Assembly: GCA_021234155.1 (NCBI GenBank)
Contig: JAJEKV010000073.1
Span: 5,862,001 to 5,926,000 of the forward strand
DNA from: Isoetes taiwanensis
Lineage: Eukaryota; Streptophyta; Lycopodiopsida; Isoetales; Isoetaceae
Direction: 5' to 3'
DNA: 64,000 nt
This document shows positions 11,716 through 22,596 of this stretch, piece after piece. Within the stretch, counting starts at the first letter, position 1; every line of letters starts with the position of its first letter. The notes under the pieces are model-generated. The model ran no database searches. It was not told the origin of the DNA and worked only from the letters and a program-made list of their open reading frames with translations. The translations under genes and the position numbers were made by a program.

Positions 11716-12295
11716 CATTTGTGTAGTCCACTGCAGAGCACTTTATGTGTGTGTTTATGAAAAACACTCAGCAAAGAGCCATTGCCAATTGCGCCATTCC
11801 TTCCTACCAAAAAAAGAAGCAAGGAAGGGGAAAAAATGAACTATAAACCATTGATTTTCTTACACTTTTTTGGAACTTACCAGGAACATCGTTCCCAAAG
11901 ATGGGAATGGCGGCGTTCGGAACGGCGTTCCCGGTAACAAACCATCCGGAACTGGAACTTGGCATTTTGGGAACGTAGAACCCTAGGGAACACGTTCTGG
12001 AATGGGAACACGTTCGGAATGACGTTTCTGGTAACTATGGTTGAAACTAGGTACTTATTCTTCTTTATACAACGTTCATGATTACCCATGTGCTCACGGC
12101 TACAAGTGGGGTCCCATTCCCCAATTGCATTCCTTGGTTATTTTGCATTTTCTTTCTCTTCCTTTCTTGATGTTTGTTGACTTCTTTCTCTCGATTTATC
12201 TTGCATTGCATCTTATCTTTTCTCTTCTCGCTAGTTTTTCTGCCACCTACTATTGCATATAGGGTTTATAAGGTGGAGTGTTCCTTTTCTTTCGG

Positions 12296-12507
12296 CCAAA
12301 TGTTGTAGTTTCTTTTGCTGTAAGAGTCTTCCCAAGAATGCAATGGTTCTATGACAATCATTCTTGGAGAAGATGGGCCTTTTTCGGAACGTCTATTTTA
12401 TTCTCATGAAACTTTTTTTACAGCTTATACATTTCGTCAATTCTAGGTCTTTATTATCGGCCTTCTTCTTGAGCGTTCCTTCTTTTCGTATTTTGTCTTC
12501 TTACTTT
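12296..12507 (+). repeat. Modular repeat block A, copy 2, with shared leader
   Basis: The leader (ccaaatgttgtagttt, then cttttgctgtaa) also occurs at 13350. Here it runs into block A (gaatgcaatggttctatgac...), the homologue of 3168-3340. Confidence 0.75.
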
Positions 12508-13349
12508 CCCACCACAATGTACTTGGAATTTGTGGCCAATGTTTCACCTCACCTTGTTTGTTTACATTTCCTTGTTTGTAGTTTATGGGCGAATGTTCTT
12601 CCCTGCCTTAGTTGCATTTGGTATTTTTCGACTAGGCAGATGTTCTTTCCCGTTCCGTTTTCTTTGTTGTGTTGTTTGGGCAGATGTTCTTTTTGCAGAT
12701 GTTATTTCTGGCTAGGCAGATGTTCTTCCTCGCCCCTTGGCTTATGCTCATTTCATATGGATATTTTGCTCATTTCTTGCTTCATATTGAACTCGACATG
12801 TTCTTGTATATGCTTGTTTGTTGATTTTGACATGACTAATGGTTCCTTAAAATGTTTCATTTTTTAAGTTTTTTGTTATTTTAGATCTATCCAAGTCATA
12901 TTCGAATTGGGGCTGTGGCTTCATGAACTATGGACAAAAATTTCAACATTTTTTCTTACTTCTTTGCTCTTTCAAGCTGCCATGTTTTTTTGTTGTTTTA
13001 GATCTATTTCAAGCGGCATTCGATTGGACAACAGACGGCTTCATGAACATCACAAATTTTCAACATTATGTCTTGCCTCTTCACTATATCATGTTGTCAT
13101 GCTGATTTATCCCTTGTCTTGTGATCATTTTAAACGGGTGGTTTGCTTAATTCTTGCTTCATATTGAAGTCGATTTGTTCGTTATACGCTTGTTTATTGA
13201 TTTTTCACATTATTAATGATTCCTTAACGTGTTTCGTTGTAAAATTTTTTGTTCTTTTAGGTCTAATTCAAGCCCCATTCATTTCTACTATGAAGCTATT
13301 GTGTCTTGTTTTTTGAACGCTCAATAAGAAAGCCACTTCACTTCACTTC

Positions 13350-13561
13350 GCCAAATGTTGTAGTTTGTTTTGCTATAACAGTATTCCCAAGAATCTTAAA
13401 TTTGTAGTAAGAGATCTTTGAGAGGTAATGGACACAAACTGTTGAAATGGAGCCCATGGACACTTGTTTTCCTTCCTTTTGGGAGAAAGTTATGTAACTT
13501 AGCCGTGGAAGATTGAATGCTATTTATTTTAATGCCAGAATCTTGAATACAGATTAATGTT
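13350..13561 (+). repeat. Modular repeat block B, copy 2, with shared leader
   Basis: The same leader as at 12296 is joined here to block B (aatcttaaatttgtag...), the homologue of 2604-2770. The same leader fused to two different blocks suggests shuffling within a repeat family. Confidence 0.75.
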
Positions 13562-13609
13562 TGTGATTTCATTTCTGAGATTAACATGGTTCATGGTTAT
13601 TTGATGTAT

Positions 13610-13851
13610 GGCAGGCTAGATATAGGAGAAGGTAGAGACATTGATCTAGAGGTATGTCCAAGATCAGAAGAACAGATTATGTACCTTGGTCCTGTAAGCT
13701 CTATTGCCCAGTCGGAGCTCTTTTATCTGAATCTGGATTTGCTGCGCGAATACCCCTACATGCTAATTCCAAGTAAGCATTGGGTATCACATGTATGGAT
13801 AACCAAGTGCCACTTAGACCAGGGATGTGAATGTGTGGAATCAAACCAGGT
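13610..13851 (+). other. Possible exon of unrecognised gene
   Basis: An open frame within 13586-13906 is preceded by an acceptor-like tgtatggcag (ending 13613) and contains donor-like sites gag|gtatgt (about 13652) and ccag|gtgaac (about 13851). The peptide includes GRDIDLEVCPRSEE and SKHWVSHVWITKCHLDQGC. I do not recognise it. It may be chance: the opposite strand is also open for 69 codons. It ends ~190 bp before an LTR retrotransposon. Confidence 0.25.
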
Positions 13852-15159
13852 GAACCTCTTTTTGATCTTGTACATTGTTGCATTTCAGCAGCAGCTGCTC
13901 TCTTGAGCATTTGAGCTTGTGAAGGACATTATTATTCTATGCTCCAGGTACAATTCTTGTATAACCCATGGTATTTATGCAGTAACTTGCTCATAAGATG
14001 TAACTGCAAGCAAGCGTGGATTGAGAATAAAGGGGCCAAATGATATAGAGCGGCACGGGGGAGTGACCCACATTAAAAAAAGGCTAAGGCAATTGTCATG
14101 AGAACGTTAGCTTTTAATGGTTCTCAAGAGCTTTTCCAAAGAGGGACTTAGCAAGGCATTTTCATTAAACCATTAACAAGATTATACAAGCAAGCAAAAA
14201 AGGGAATAAAGATAAATGCAAGGGGGCATTCGTAAAAATCCAGCATCGAATAGAAAAAAGGGCTAGCATTGAATATTTCACTCTCTGCTATTTGGGGTCG
14301 GGATAAGGCCAAATAGCCATCAGATCAAAATATCATCGCCTTTTTCAAGCCGCAATGACAGATTTAGCCATCAAAAAGGCAGAATCGGCTATAAAATCAG
14401 GGAATCGAGCTGTCTACAGAGGGAAGAGCGCTGTTGTTGCAGAATCCGGCATCCTCAGCTTATAAATCGGCTCCAAATCTGAGTTCTGCAATCGGATCTC
14501 TTCTCAAATCTCCAGACATTCTAATTGCAGCCGCTGGTGCTTTCTAGGATTAAGCCTGGGATTAAATTCGGCTATCAACTGCTACTTACTGAAAAATCTA
14601 CTCCAAAGCCTGTGTAAATTGAATGGTCATAAGGGTGCCTTCGCACCCGCCGTTAGGTTAGGAATAAGTTTATTTTTTTTAACTGCCAGTTAAATTTATA
14701 AGAGACTCTTATGTTCGCACCAAGACTAAGTTAACTTTCCGTTAAGATTTTAACCTAACAGAAACTAGTTAAATCCTTTCAGACTAGAACAAGTTAGGTT
14801 ATTTTTTTTTAACTTAACGATAAAATAATAATGTGTTCGCACTTGCCTTAGTTATGTTAGTGCTAACTTAATGCTAACGACAATGTCTTCGCATAGGTGC
14901 CTATTAAGTTAGTCTAACTTAATGCTAACGGCAATGGCTTCGCACATTCGTCCATTAGGTTTTTTTTTTTTTTTAACTTAATGGTAATGGCAATACCTTC
15001 GCACATACCTCCAAAATATATGATATTCATAGAAGAAACAGGCACAATATAAAAGAATGATTTTCAGTTTCAAACTTTGAGCTTCAGAATTGATCTGAGT
15101 GACTTGCTTTGCCATCTCTTCACAAATTTATAGAGTTTATAGTCTATAGTCTATGCATT

Positions 15160-15400
15160 CTGCTCCAGGGGTAGATTCAGTTGATATAGGCAAGTATATA
15201 GGGAGCTAGCATGAGATTGGCTTGCAGCATTCAAGCTGCGCCAGCCTGCAACCCTAAGCAAGGGACCAATGTTACTATGTTGAACACTGGCATAACTGTC
15301 GTAGATTCTCAGCCTTCTCAAGGTGTTACACAAATTTTCCAGTGCATCCCAAAGTATCTGTTACACTGCGCGCGCTACAGTTTAAATAAAGATAGCAGGT
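15160..15400 (+). pseudogene. Lipocalin fragment, decayed copy 1
   Basis: In one frame the sequence reads VDSVDIGKYIGS, a stop, then HEIG. This matches the lipocalin signature DISKYVETWYEIG seen in the second copy, with the conserved Trp codon changed to a stop (tag). After a frameshift it continues as GTNVTMLNTGITVVDSQ, matching ANITVLNSATRVIDS of copy 2. Lipocalins are small beta-barrel binders of hydrophobic ligands; the wording is nearer apolipoprotein-D-type than typical plant temperature-induced lipocalin, but that is a judgement by eye. It is clearly non-functional and sits inside the Harbinger-like element. Confidence 0.65.
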
Positions 15401-15509
15401 TTAACTAGCTTTTCATCGCATATACTCAAGCGAATAGTTTGGCTTAAGAGGCTGCAAAACTTAAACTTTATGCTCAAGATATTTAAACCTTTGTAGATTA
15501 TATTTGAAC

Positions 15510-15571
15510 AGGCATTGTCTTCTACCATATCAAAAAATCCAGGCATTGTCTTCTACCATATCAAAAAATCC
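15510..15571. repeat. 31-bp tandem duplication
   Basis: Two perfect adjacent copies of a 31-bp unit starting aggcattgtcttctaccat. Confidence 0.95.
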
Positions 15572-16289
15572 AAACAGTAAGATGGTGAGTTGTGTCAGAC
15601 GAAAGGTATCATTCAAGATAATTTGAACTTGGTGTACAAGTTGGTAAAAAAGGCCATGACACTTGCAAGGGCTGTAAAGGATTATGCCAAACATATTGTC
15701 TCAAAAGCAAAGATTGTCAAAGGTCTTTGCTACAAGTCTTTTATTTCCCTGTCTAGAAGCTTTGGCAAGCCGAACATCACAAATTTGTTTGTAGCTTCCT
15801 CTGATATCCTTTTGAATTCCAAGGATAATATCATTCTAAAGATTGCCAACTGTTTCCTTGAAACATAATAATAATTCTTGTTGTTCAGTTCGTCTTTGTT
15901 TTCGCCCACTTGATATTGTAACATGCAAATCTCTCCACTTTTTTGTTGTCTCTGAAGATAAAGCTATACAAAAAGGAAACTATAAGTTCAATTGCTCAAG
16001 AAAATATGGGAAAAACGGGAAGCATATGAATGACATTTATGAACCACGTCTCAACTTCAACTTTTGGTGAGGGCCGACATAAAATTACATTACACCTATT
16101 GTGTGGCTACATAAATTCCACACCAGATTCATAAATCCTATTACAAACATGTTTGTTATACATAAATGGCTTATCTCATCCTACCACAAAACTTTTTTTA
16201 TAGGATTTTTGAAATTGTGAGTTAATGATATGATCATGGCTTCCAAAATGAATGTTGCTTGCATGTTTGGTTATAATTTTAAGTTTTTC

Positions 16290-16780
16290 AGGTGTGCTAG
16301 AAGCAAAAGGATCATTTTATTCAAGGGCTTCAGCTAACAAGGGATGCCCCAGGGCTCCAACTATTGACACAATAGATATAAGCAAGTATGTAGAAACTTG
16401 GTATGAAATAGGCACCAGTGCAGCATTCAAACTGCTGCAAGAAAGTGGAAGAATTTGTGACCAAGCCTTGTATGGCCTAGCTTCAGGCTGCCACTCAAGA
16501 TAGAGCAGCTAATATTACTGTTTTGAACAGTGCCACCAGAGTCATAGATTCTCATCATCACTTGGTGTCACAGGAATCTCTCTTTCATCCCAGAGTGTCT
16601 GCTCTAATGCGCAAAAAATCTGTTACACTTTTGACAGAGATGGCAAAGCAAGTCTTGCACTCACTCAGATCAATTCTAAAGCTTAATGAAAGTCTAAAAC
16701 AAGAGGGACCTGTGCTTTCTGTGTCGGAAGTTCCAAGATCATGGTTTTGGCTGAAGTAATATTTCAGTCATGCATTCAAA
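16290..16780 (+). pseudogene. Lipocalin fragment, decayed copy 2
   Basis: An acceptor-like tttttcag precedes an open stretch with the N-terminal lipocalin motif: GCPRAPTIDTIDISKYVETW then YEIGTSAAFKLLQESGRICD. The Cys before the first strand, the Lys-Tyr...Trp-Tyr signature and the following Cys are all present. A frameshift near 16495 moves the homology to ANITVLNSATRVIDS, and another near 16600 moves it to CYTFDRDGKASLALTQINS. A full lipocalin is about 170-190 residues; this covers much of that length with two or more frameshifts. The gene was probably copied by the surrounding transposon from a host locus. Confidence 0.75.
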
Positions 16781-17062
16781 ATTCTAGGATGAAGCATTGC
16801 TAGATTGGTTAAAGACTGTGCAATTAGGTAAAGCAAGCATCCGATAGACTGCCCCCAAACACCCCTATAGACTAGAAAGCACAGACCCGTAGACCTAGAC
16901 TGGAAAACAGGGATGAATCAGAACTACATAGCAGAAAAATAAGTCCGAATCACCTGCTCCTAGATGTCGGGTTTTTGGGTAAGATACTAGAGCTTGCATT
17001 AATACCTGACATGCTTCCCGATTTCATAAAATTTGATTCTTAAACATGACAACATTCCTTAC

Positions 17063-17146
17063 CTGCTGGGGATCCTCATCCTCGTCCTGTTGTTCTGTTG
17101 CAGCTTGTGACGAAGCAGACGAACTATTGCGACCACCTCCGACCAT
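17063..17146 (-). CDS. Putative first exon of a Harbinger-type gene
   Basis: On the minus strand an ATG at 17146 opens 28 codons (MVGGGRNSSSASSQ..., then an acidic EQQDEDEDPQQ tail). It ends exactly at a canonical donor, cag|gtaagg. The segment is GC-rich compared with its neighbours. A short Ser/acid-rich first exon inside the right subterminal region would fit the 5' end of the transposase or Myb-like gene of an autonomous parent, most of which has been replaced. No downstream exon is recognisable, so the function is inferred from position only. Confidence 0.4.
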
Positions 17147-17695
17147 GGCCGCCCGCGACCGTCCGGTCAGACATGCCTTCGACCTGCTCCAGCATTTCGA
17201 CCTCGAGTTGTGAACTCCGACATTTCGACAGAACTACGCCGTTAAAAAGTTAAAGTGACCTCGAAAGGTCACTTTAATTTTCAGTGTAATTTTTTGTTTT
17301 CAGTTAACTTTGGGTTTAAATTACTAACTTAACATAAATTAGTGTGAAGTCAATCCAAGTTAACACTTTTAGGTTAAAAAATTTAACGGAATGCTAAATA
17401 AAAAAATTAAGGCAAACCTAACCTAACTACTGGTGTGAAGGCAAATGCGGTTAAAATCCTAACGGAATCCTAACTTAACGGCTGGTGCGAAGGTACCCTA
17501 AGCTTGGGAAATTAAGCTATGATCGATTCTTAGCCTAAACCTCTTTGGAATTTGCCTTAAGCTTTTGGGTCCGGCTGGGCGGTTAAATAAGTGTGAGCTC
17601 CATATTTTGTATCAAGAATCGCAAAAACTTTTGTTCTCGTATTTTGGCTGAGCTGTCAACACTAGACTTCCTGAATTTCCTTGCCACGTATCAAT

Positions 17696-17707
17696 TGGTA
17701 TCAGAGC
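17696..17707 (+). promoter_or_regulatory. Primer-binding site
   Basis: TGGTATCAGAGC, two bases after the 5' LTR terminus TATCA, complementary to the 3' end of initiator tRNA-Met. It confirms the plus orientation of the element. Confidence 0.92.
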
Positions 17708-18360
17708 GATTACTCTGGGATCTATGGGCAATGGGATCACCAACGCATTTTGAACTCTCTAATCTCTAGAAGGAATTGAAGAAGTCGGGAAAGCTGGAAA
17801 AATACCCCTTTGGGAGGAAGACACAATGAGTACTCACAGATTGTGATTAGTGATTTATGGGCCATGGGAACATCATTGGGAATTTGATTTTTTCTTCTAA
17901 TTTGAATCAAAGAAGACGAAACTAATGTTGGTATCATACTCCAAGGCTGCGAAATATTAAGAACCTTGCAAGCTTGTGCTGCAAGTACAGATGGGTTTAA
18001 CTTCGTCAAAGAAGTATTTAGGCAAAGTATAAGTTATGGGTAAATAGATGAATCTTTAGAGCGTGGCTTCCAAAGTGGAGACGTGGCTTCCAAAGTGGAG
18101 ACATGGAGTCCTGGAGCCCCACGAATTTGCGTGACTTTGGGATAAAGACTTGGTTTGCTTGGTGATAAGCATTGAGGAGGAAACTCCACATACAAGCTGT
18201 CAACAAGGATACGGATGGTAAAAATTTGGATGCGAAATCTCCAATTATTTCCTATGGGACAGGCTTATGGGTAAAGTTCGTAAGTTGATTTTCTTTATGC
18301 GGAATAAAGAGTAAAATTTTATTTCTTATGTGTATCCATGGTAGATTGGAGATTACGATT

Positions 18361-18634
18361 GCAAAGTAATAGGCCTGAACATTGGTAATTACGATTGCAA
18401 AGTAATAGGCCTGAACATGGTGCACTAATTGTGAATACCTTTTGGTAAATTAGTGAATACCTTTTGGTAAATTAGTAATTGTGCTGCAGCGCAATAGGCT
18501 TGAACAAGAGTGCATGGTGTATATTTTTGAAGATTGGTAATTGTGGTTGCAACACAATATGCGCAATAGGCTTGAACAAGAGTGCATGGTGTATATTTTT
18601 GAAGATTGGTAATTGTGGTTGCAACACAATATGC
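18361..18634. repeat. Internal short tandem duplications of the LTR element
   Basis: Three sets occur in this 1.2-kb internal region: attacgattgcaaagtaata (twice near 18350-18420), gtgaataccttttggtaaat (twice near 18431-18470), and a ~72-bp unit starting gcaataggcttgaacaagag (18491 and 18563). ORFs in this stretch are repetitive because of the duplications. Confidence 0.85.
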
Positions 18635-18885
18635 CTGACAAAAATTGCATCTGTATCGCGGAGATACTGTATCGCGGAGATACAATTGTTTTGCAGAGAA
18701 AAGAAACGCGGAGGTGCCAAAGATATATAGTACTATGGAAGTACAATAACATGTTTCTTGAGTTTGTAGGTCTAAGAAACTTCCAGGTTCATGTTGATTG
18801 CGAAGCAATTACTTTGAGAAGGGATGGACCCAACTGGAGTGTATTTGAAAGATCGCAGACAATCTTCTTTAAGAAGGGATTGGAT

Positions 18886-19707
18886 TGATATGGAGCGGCA
18901 CGGGGGAGTGACCCATGCTAAAAAAAAAGGCTAAGGCAATTGTCATGAGAACGTTAGCTTTTTCCAAAGAGGGACTTAGGAAGGCAAGAAAATTAAACCA
19001 TTAACAAGATTATACAAGCAAGAAAAAAAGGGGATAAAGATAAATGCAAGGGGGCATTCATAAAAACCAGCATCGAATTACCTTTAACAGAAAAAAGGGC
19101 TAGCATTGAATATTTCACTCTCTGTTAATTGAGGTCGGGATAAGGCCAAATAGCCATCAGATCAAAATAGCATCACCTTTTTCAAGCTGCAATGACAGAT
19201 TTAGCCATCAAAAAGGCAGAATCGGCTATAAAATCAGGGAATCGGCCTGTCTACAGGGGGAAGATCGCTGTTGTTGCAGAATCCGGCATCCTCAGCTTAT
19301 AAATCGGCTCCAAATCTGAGTTCTGCAATCGGATCTCTTCTCAAATCTCCAGACATTCTAATTGCAGCCGCTGGTGCTTTCTGGGATTAAGCCTGGGATT
19401 AAATTCGCCTATCAACTGCTACTTACTGAAAAATCTACTCCAAAGCCTGTGTAAATTGAATGGTCATAAGCTTGGGAAATTAAGCTATGATTGATTCTTA
19501 GCCTAAACCTCTTTGGAATTTGCCTTAAGCTTTTGGGTCCGGCTGGGCGGTTAAATAAGTGTAAGCTCCATATTTTGTATCAAGAATCACAAAAACTTTT
19601 ATTCTCGGATTTTGGCTGAGCTGTCAACACTAGACTTCTTCCTTGTACGAGTTGGAGTTGCCAAAAACTTATTTTTGAGTTGTGTTAAAATTCCTTGCCT
19701 CGTATCA
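18886..19707 (+). mobile_element. 3' LTR (822 bp)
   Basis: Starts TGATATGGAGCGGCAC and ends CGTATCA. It matches the 5' LTR across its whole length and gives the uninterrupted state of the Harbinger insertion site. Confidence 0.92.
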
Positions 19708-19712
19708 CCAAA

Positions 19713-20180
19713 CTCATATTGAGCATAAGTTATTACAGCATTTATTATTTTTGGAGCAATTCCTCTGCTGATAAGATGATTTTCTTGTATGAGATATGAT
19801 TTTGTATAGTTGGAAGGTTATATGGTGCGAGGTCAATGGCAATTGTTGGCTTTAGTACCAACCCCAAATCTGTTTCTTAGCATCTCTTCTTTTCTATACT
19901 CATATGCAGCAACATTGGCACTTGGGCACCGCACTGAGAAACATGTGAGCAAATGTTGGGTGAATTTTTTGCCAACTTTGAACCTGGTTTTCTCAGACTT
20001 CCCAAATTCAAATGGAGCCAATTTTTTTACCACATCTCATCACAACTTTTCTCTACCTCTTCCTTCAAAAACCATTTGAAAAAGATCAGTAAAGCTCCAG
20101 ATATTCAGATACTAATGCAATTGCTCCATTTTGTTTTAGAAATCCTAAAGTAATTGATACTTTTTTAGAAATTTTGCACA
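19713..20180. other. Sequence between LTR element and gypsy gag
   Basis: About 470 bp of AT-rich DNA that may be the 5' leader of the gypsy remnant that follows. I can identify no LTR end or primer-binding site in it. Confidence 0.35.
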
Positions 20181-20780
20181 ATGATTGGTTGCCGTAAGCA
20201 ACCTAAAGGTTCTAACCATGTAAAATCCATGGGGGTTTATCCAAAATCCATGTTTTGGACCAACAATGATGATACTGAAACTAATACTACTAATGCCCAG
20301 GAAAAAGAGGCTATGGTTGAACCATTGACTCAAGACAATGCTGGTTAAGCTGAAGAAGAAGGAGGAGATCAACATGTTTTACAATGCCTTAAGAACGATG
20401 AAGTGAGAGCATGTCTTGAGTATGTGATTAGCATAGGTGCTAACTCTTGGGATGAAATTATGAAGTTGTTCTTGGCAAGATTTGGTAAGCTTCTTGACCC
20501 TCAAGATTTGATATTTGAGCTGCAGACCTTTCACATCAAGCATGGTGAGACTATTCATCAATATGCAGAGAGATTCAACTTGTATTTTGTGAAATGCCAA
20601 GTAAACTGTGCCTAATCATACTTTGCATCTTGCAGCCTCTTTTATCAGAGGATTGAGCAGCAGACCAAGGGTGCAGAGGAAAAATGTTGAAGATACAAAA
20701 GCAAGAGGGATTTGACATCATACACAAGGCCTTTATTAAGGACACTAAAATTGCTAACATGCTCTTATCTTCCTGATGAT
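20181..20780 (+). pseudogene. gypsy gag (retrotransposon capsid), broken
   Basis: The start at 20181 (MIGCRKQPKG) is followed by a stop near 20346. The gag core reads NSWDEIMKLFLARFGKLLD then QTFHIKHGETIHQYAERFN, which fits the Retrotrans_gag capsid domain (trp-asp...phe...phe with gln-tyr-ala-arg-phe). A stop at about 20613 and a frameshift follow; the homology then runs on as HTLHLAASFIRGLSSRPRV in another frame. Capsid protein would assemble the retrotransposon particle; this copy cannot. Confidence 0.75.
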
Positions 20781-20999
20781 TTACATGCTCCTAATGATTC
20801 TCAGATTATGAGCAGGAGTACATGGGGCCTAGTCCCATACCAGTATATGCTATTCAAAAGGACAAGAAGAAGCCAAAGATGGAGGATTCAGATAACCCTG
20901 TGGCTGATGTCAGGGCTGAGATGTCTAAGATCTCTGAAGCTTTGGCTTGAGGTCACAAAGCAGCTCCAAGAGATGAAGGCTTCAAGACCCAAGAAGAAA

Positions 21000-21120
21000 A
21001 CATATTCTCCATGTGCTCATTGCTCAAGGAATACTCATTCTTCAGACTATTATTGATATAGGCCATGCACTAAGTATGGTGAAAGAGGTCACTTTGGTAA
21101 AGAATGTTCTGTTTGTGCTT
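21000..21120 (+). pseudogene. gypsy gag zinc knuckles with lost cysteines
   Basis: Two CCHC-like motifs are readable: CAHCSRNTHSSDYY, where the last Cys is Tyr, and CTKYGERGHFGKEC, where the second Cys is Tyr. Each change is a TGY to TAY (G-to-A) substitution. Intact knuckles would bind the RNA genome. Confidence 0.65.
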
Positions 21121-21519
21121 TTTGCAAAGCCATAGACTATTATGAGGACAAATATAGCATGAAGGACTATTTTGCAAGACAAGATAAAGCCAAGGCTCCT
21201 GAATCAAGTGCTTCAGTGAGGTTTGTGTAGGACTTAGGAGATCAAGAGGAGATTATGGCAGTCCATACAAGGGGGATGCTCAATTCAAAGGTAAGGAAGT
21301 GGAACAAGCCAATGAGAAAGTACATTAGGAAGATAAAGAGAGTGAGGATTTTGAGTCTTTATTGAAGAATTCAAAGATTAGTGTGGATTTGCTAACCTTG
21401 CTTAAGATTGCTCCTTCTTATAGAAACAAGGTATGTAATCTAGCCAAAGAGGAACAAGTGGCCCTCATAAACCACATTGATGAGCAAGTATTGACCCAAG
21501 AAGAGTATGATCCTGGCGC

Positions 21520-21830
21520 TTTCACATGTGTAGCAAGAATGGGTAAGAAAGTTTTGATCAAAGTGTTGCTTGATGGGGGATCACCACTTAATTCATGCCT
21601 CATCTCATTGTGAAGTTATATGGCTTAGAGATTAAAAAAAAAGCACCTATGGTAAAATCTTTCTCAAATACAAAAATCAACCCCATAGGAATTGTAAGCA
21701 ATGTGCCAATTGACATTGAGGGTATCATTGTGGCCGTTAACTTTGTTGTGGTGGCATTTGAAGGTGTAGATGGAAAATTAGATATTTATGATGCTTTTGG
21801 GAAGAAAATGGCTATCTACTGTGGGTGCTA
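21520..21830 (+). pseudogene. gypsy aspartic protease, broken
   Basis: KVLLDGGSPLN contains the Asp-Gly-Gly-Ser active-site variant common in plant gypsy proteases (D[ST]G in most). A frameshift after it moves the reading to MPHLIVKLYGLEI and then NPIGIVSNVPIDIEGI and VNFVVVAFEG, the usual beta-strand region of the family. The following glycine-rich block (GRPWL in relatives) is degraded. Confidence 0.7.
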
Positions 21831-21839
21831 GGCCTATAT

Positions 21840-22445
21840 GGTCAAAAGGTGAGTGTACTATCAGATGGAAGAAAAAAGGTAACTTTTTACAAGAATGTAG
21901 GGGAATTTGAGGCTTTTAACTTCAGTGAACCAATCCCTTGTGGTGAGTATGAGCTTACTGCCACAGCCCCAAAATCAGAACCTAAGCTGTCATTAGAGAT
22001 CAGCCCATCCCAAGACAAAAATGTTGCCTACTTATGGTTTGATTATGGAGTTTCTAAGAGGTTATGTATTGCATCTTCTGCTGCCATTGTGAATGATCAT
22101 ACTAATAGATTGTTGGCTAAGGTTGGTAGGATATTCTCAAATATTACCTCAAATATGGCTGAGTACAAGGCCCTCATAGCAGGATTACAAGAAGCTAAGC
22201 ATTTAGGCATTATTAACAGCGTTATCTTTGGGGACTAACAACTTGTTTGTAGGCAGGTTTTGGAAGAGTATCAGGCCAAGAATGAGGACATAATTACACT
22301 AAGGAACAAGGTTTTAAAAGAGTTATCAATTTTCAAGACTTGGGAATTGCATCATGTGCTAAGGGAGCTCAATAATGAAGCTGATATCTTGTGTAGGAGT
22401 GTTCTCCCTGAGTACTTGGTTGAGGGAGCAATCAAAGAGGAATAA
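21840..22445 (+). pseudogene. Second (additional) RNase H of gypsy element, broken
   Basis: The domain reads WFDYGVSKRL (first Asp), SNMAEYKALIAGLQEAKHLG (Glu in alpha-helix 1), SVIFGD-stop-QLV (second Asp followed by an in-frame stop at about 22236) and NNEADILCR (last Asp). All four acidic catalytic positions are visible, but the stop inside the second motif inactivates it. Such an extra RNase HI-like domain is known in several plant Ty3/gypsy lineages. Confidence 0.8.
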
Positions 22446-22596
22446 TTAGAGGAGGATGACTTACAGGAACTCCACCCAATCCTAGTCATCAATGCAAGTG
22501 AGGAAAACAAGTTAAAGAGGTAAGGATTGAAAAGAATGGTCAAAGTAGAGTGCTTTATGCTAGTGACATGTTTAAGGAAGAGGATGAAGGCTTTAT

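Larger units (their letters stand above)
12047..14035. other. T-rich stretch with modular repeats, no recognised gene
   Basis: Outside the two listed blocks and the possible exon at 13600-13850, this is unique T-rich sequence with ggcagatgttctt repeated four times at about 12590-12730. I recognise no coding domain. Confidence 0.4.
14633..17498. mobile_element. PIF/Harbinger-like non-autonomous element carrying host gene fragments
   Basis: The 3-bp duplication TAA (14630-14632, 17499-17501) fits the TWA target of PIF/Harbinger. Termini GGGTGCCTTCGCACC and, reversed, GGGTACCTTCGCACC extend as ~30-bp inverted repeats through gccgttaggttagg. Both subterminal regions (14633-15010, 17235-17498) are filled with short TTCGCAC, TTAGGTTA and CTTAATGCTAACGG repeats. 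The 2.2-kb centre has two decayed lipocalin fragments, a 31-bp tandem duplication, an unrecognised 92-codon ORF (15590-15868) and a possible first exon of the original transposon gene. I see no DDE transposase. Confidence 0.85.
14041..17693 (+). mobile_element. 5' LTR interrupted by a DNA transposon
   Basis: 14041-14632 and 17502-17693 together make a 784-bp LTR collinear with 18886-19707. The break is exactly at the TAA duplicated around the inserted element; the uninterrupted 3' LTR shows the empty site (ggtcataagcttggg). Confidence 0.92.
14041..19707 (+). mobile_element. Non-autonomous LTR retrotransposon (TRIM/LARD-like)
   Basis: Perfect 5-bp target duplications CCAAA lie at 14036-14040 and 19708-19712. 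Both LTRs start TGATA and end TATCA. A primer-binding site follows the 5' LTR and a purine run (aagaaggga) precedes the 3' LTR. The internal region is only 1192 bp and has no gag or pol motif, so it must have been mobilised in trans. The 5' LTR was later split by the element at 14633-17498. LTR differences (indels of about 10 and 44 bp plus substitutions) show that it is not recent. Confidence 0.9.
20181..22596 (+). mobile_element. Ty3/gypsy remnant: gag, protease and a second RNase H, without RT
   Basis: The order of readable parts is gag (20400-20760), zinc-knuckle region (21000-21110), aspartic protease (21520-21830) and an RNase H of the RVT_3 type (21950-22440). The expected RT and first RNase H between protease and second RNase H are missing, so a deletion of well over 1 kb is inferred. 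Many stops and frameshifts are present. The remnant ends abruptly at 22596, where the inverted arm begins. Confidence 0.8.
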
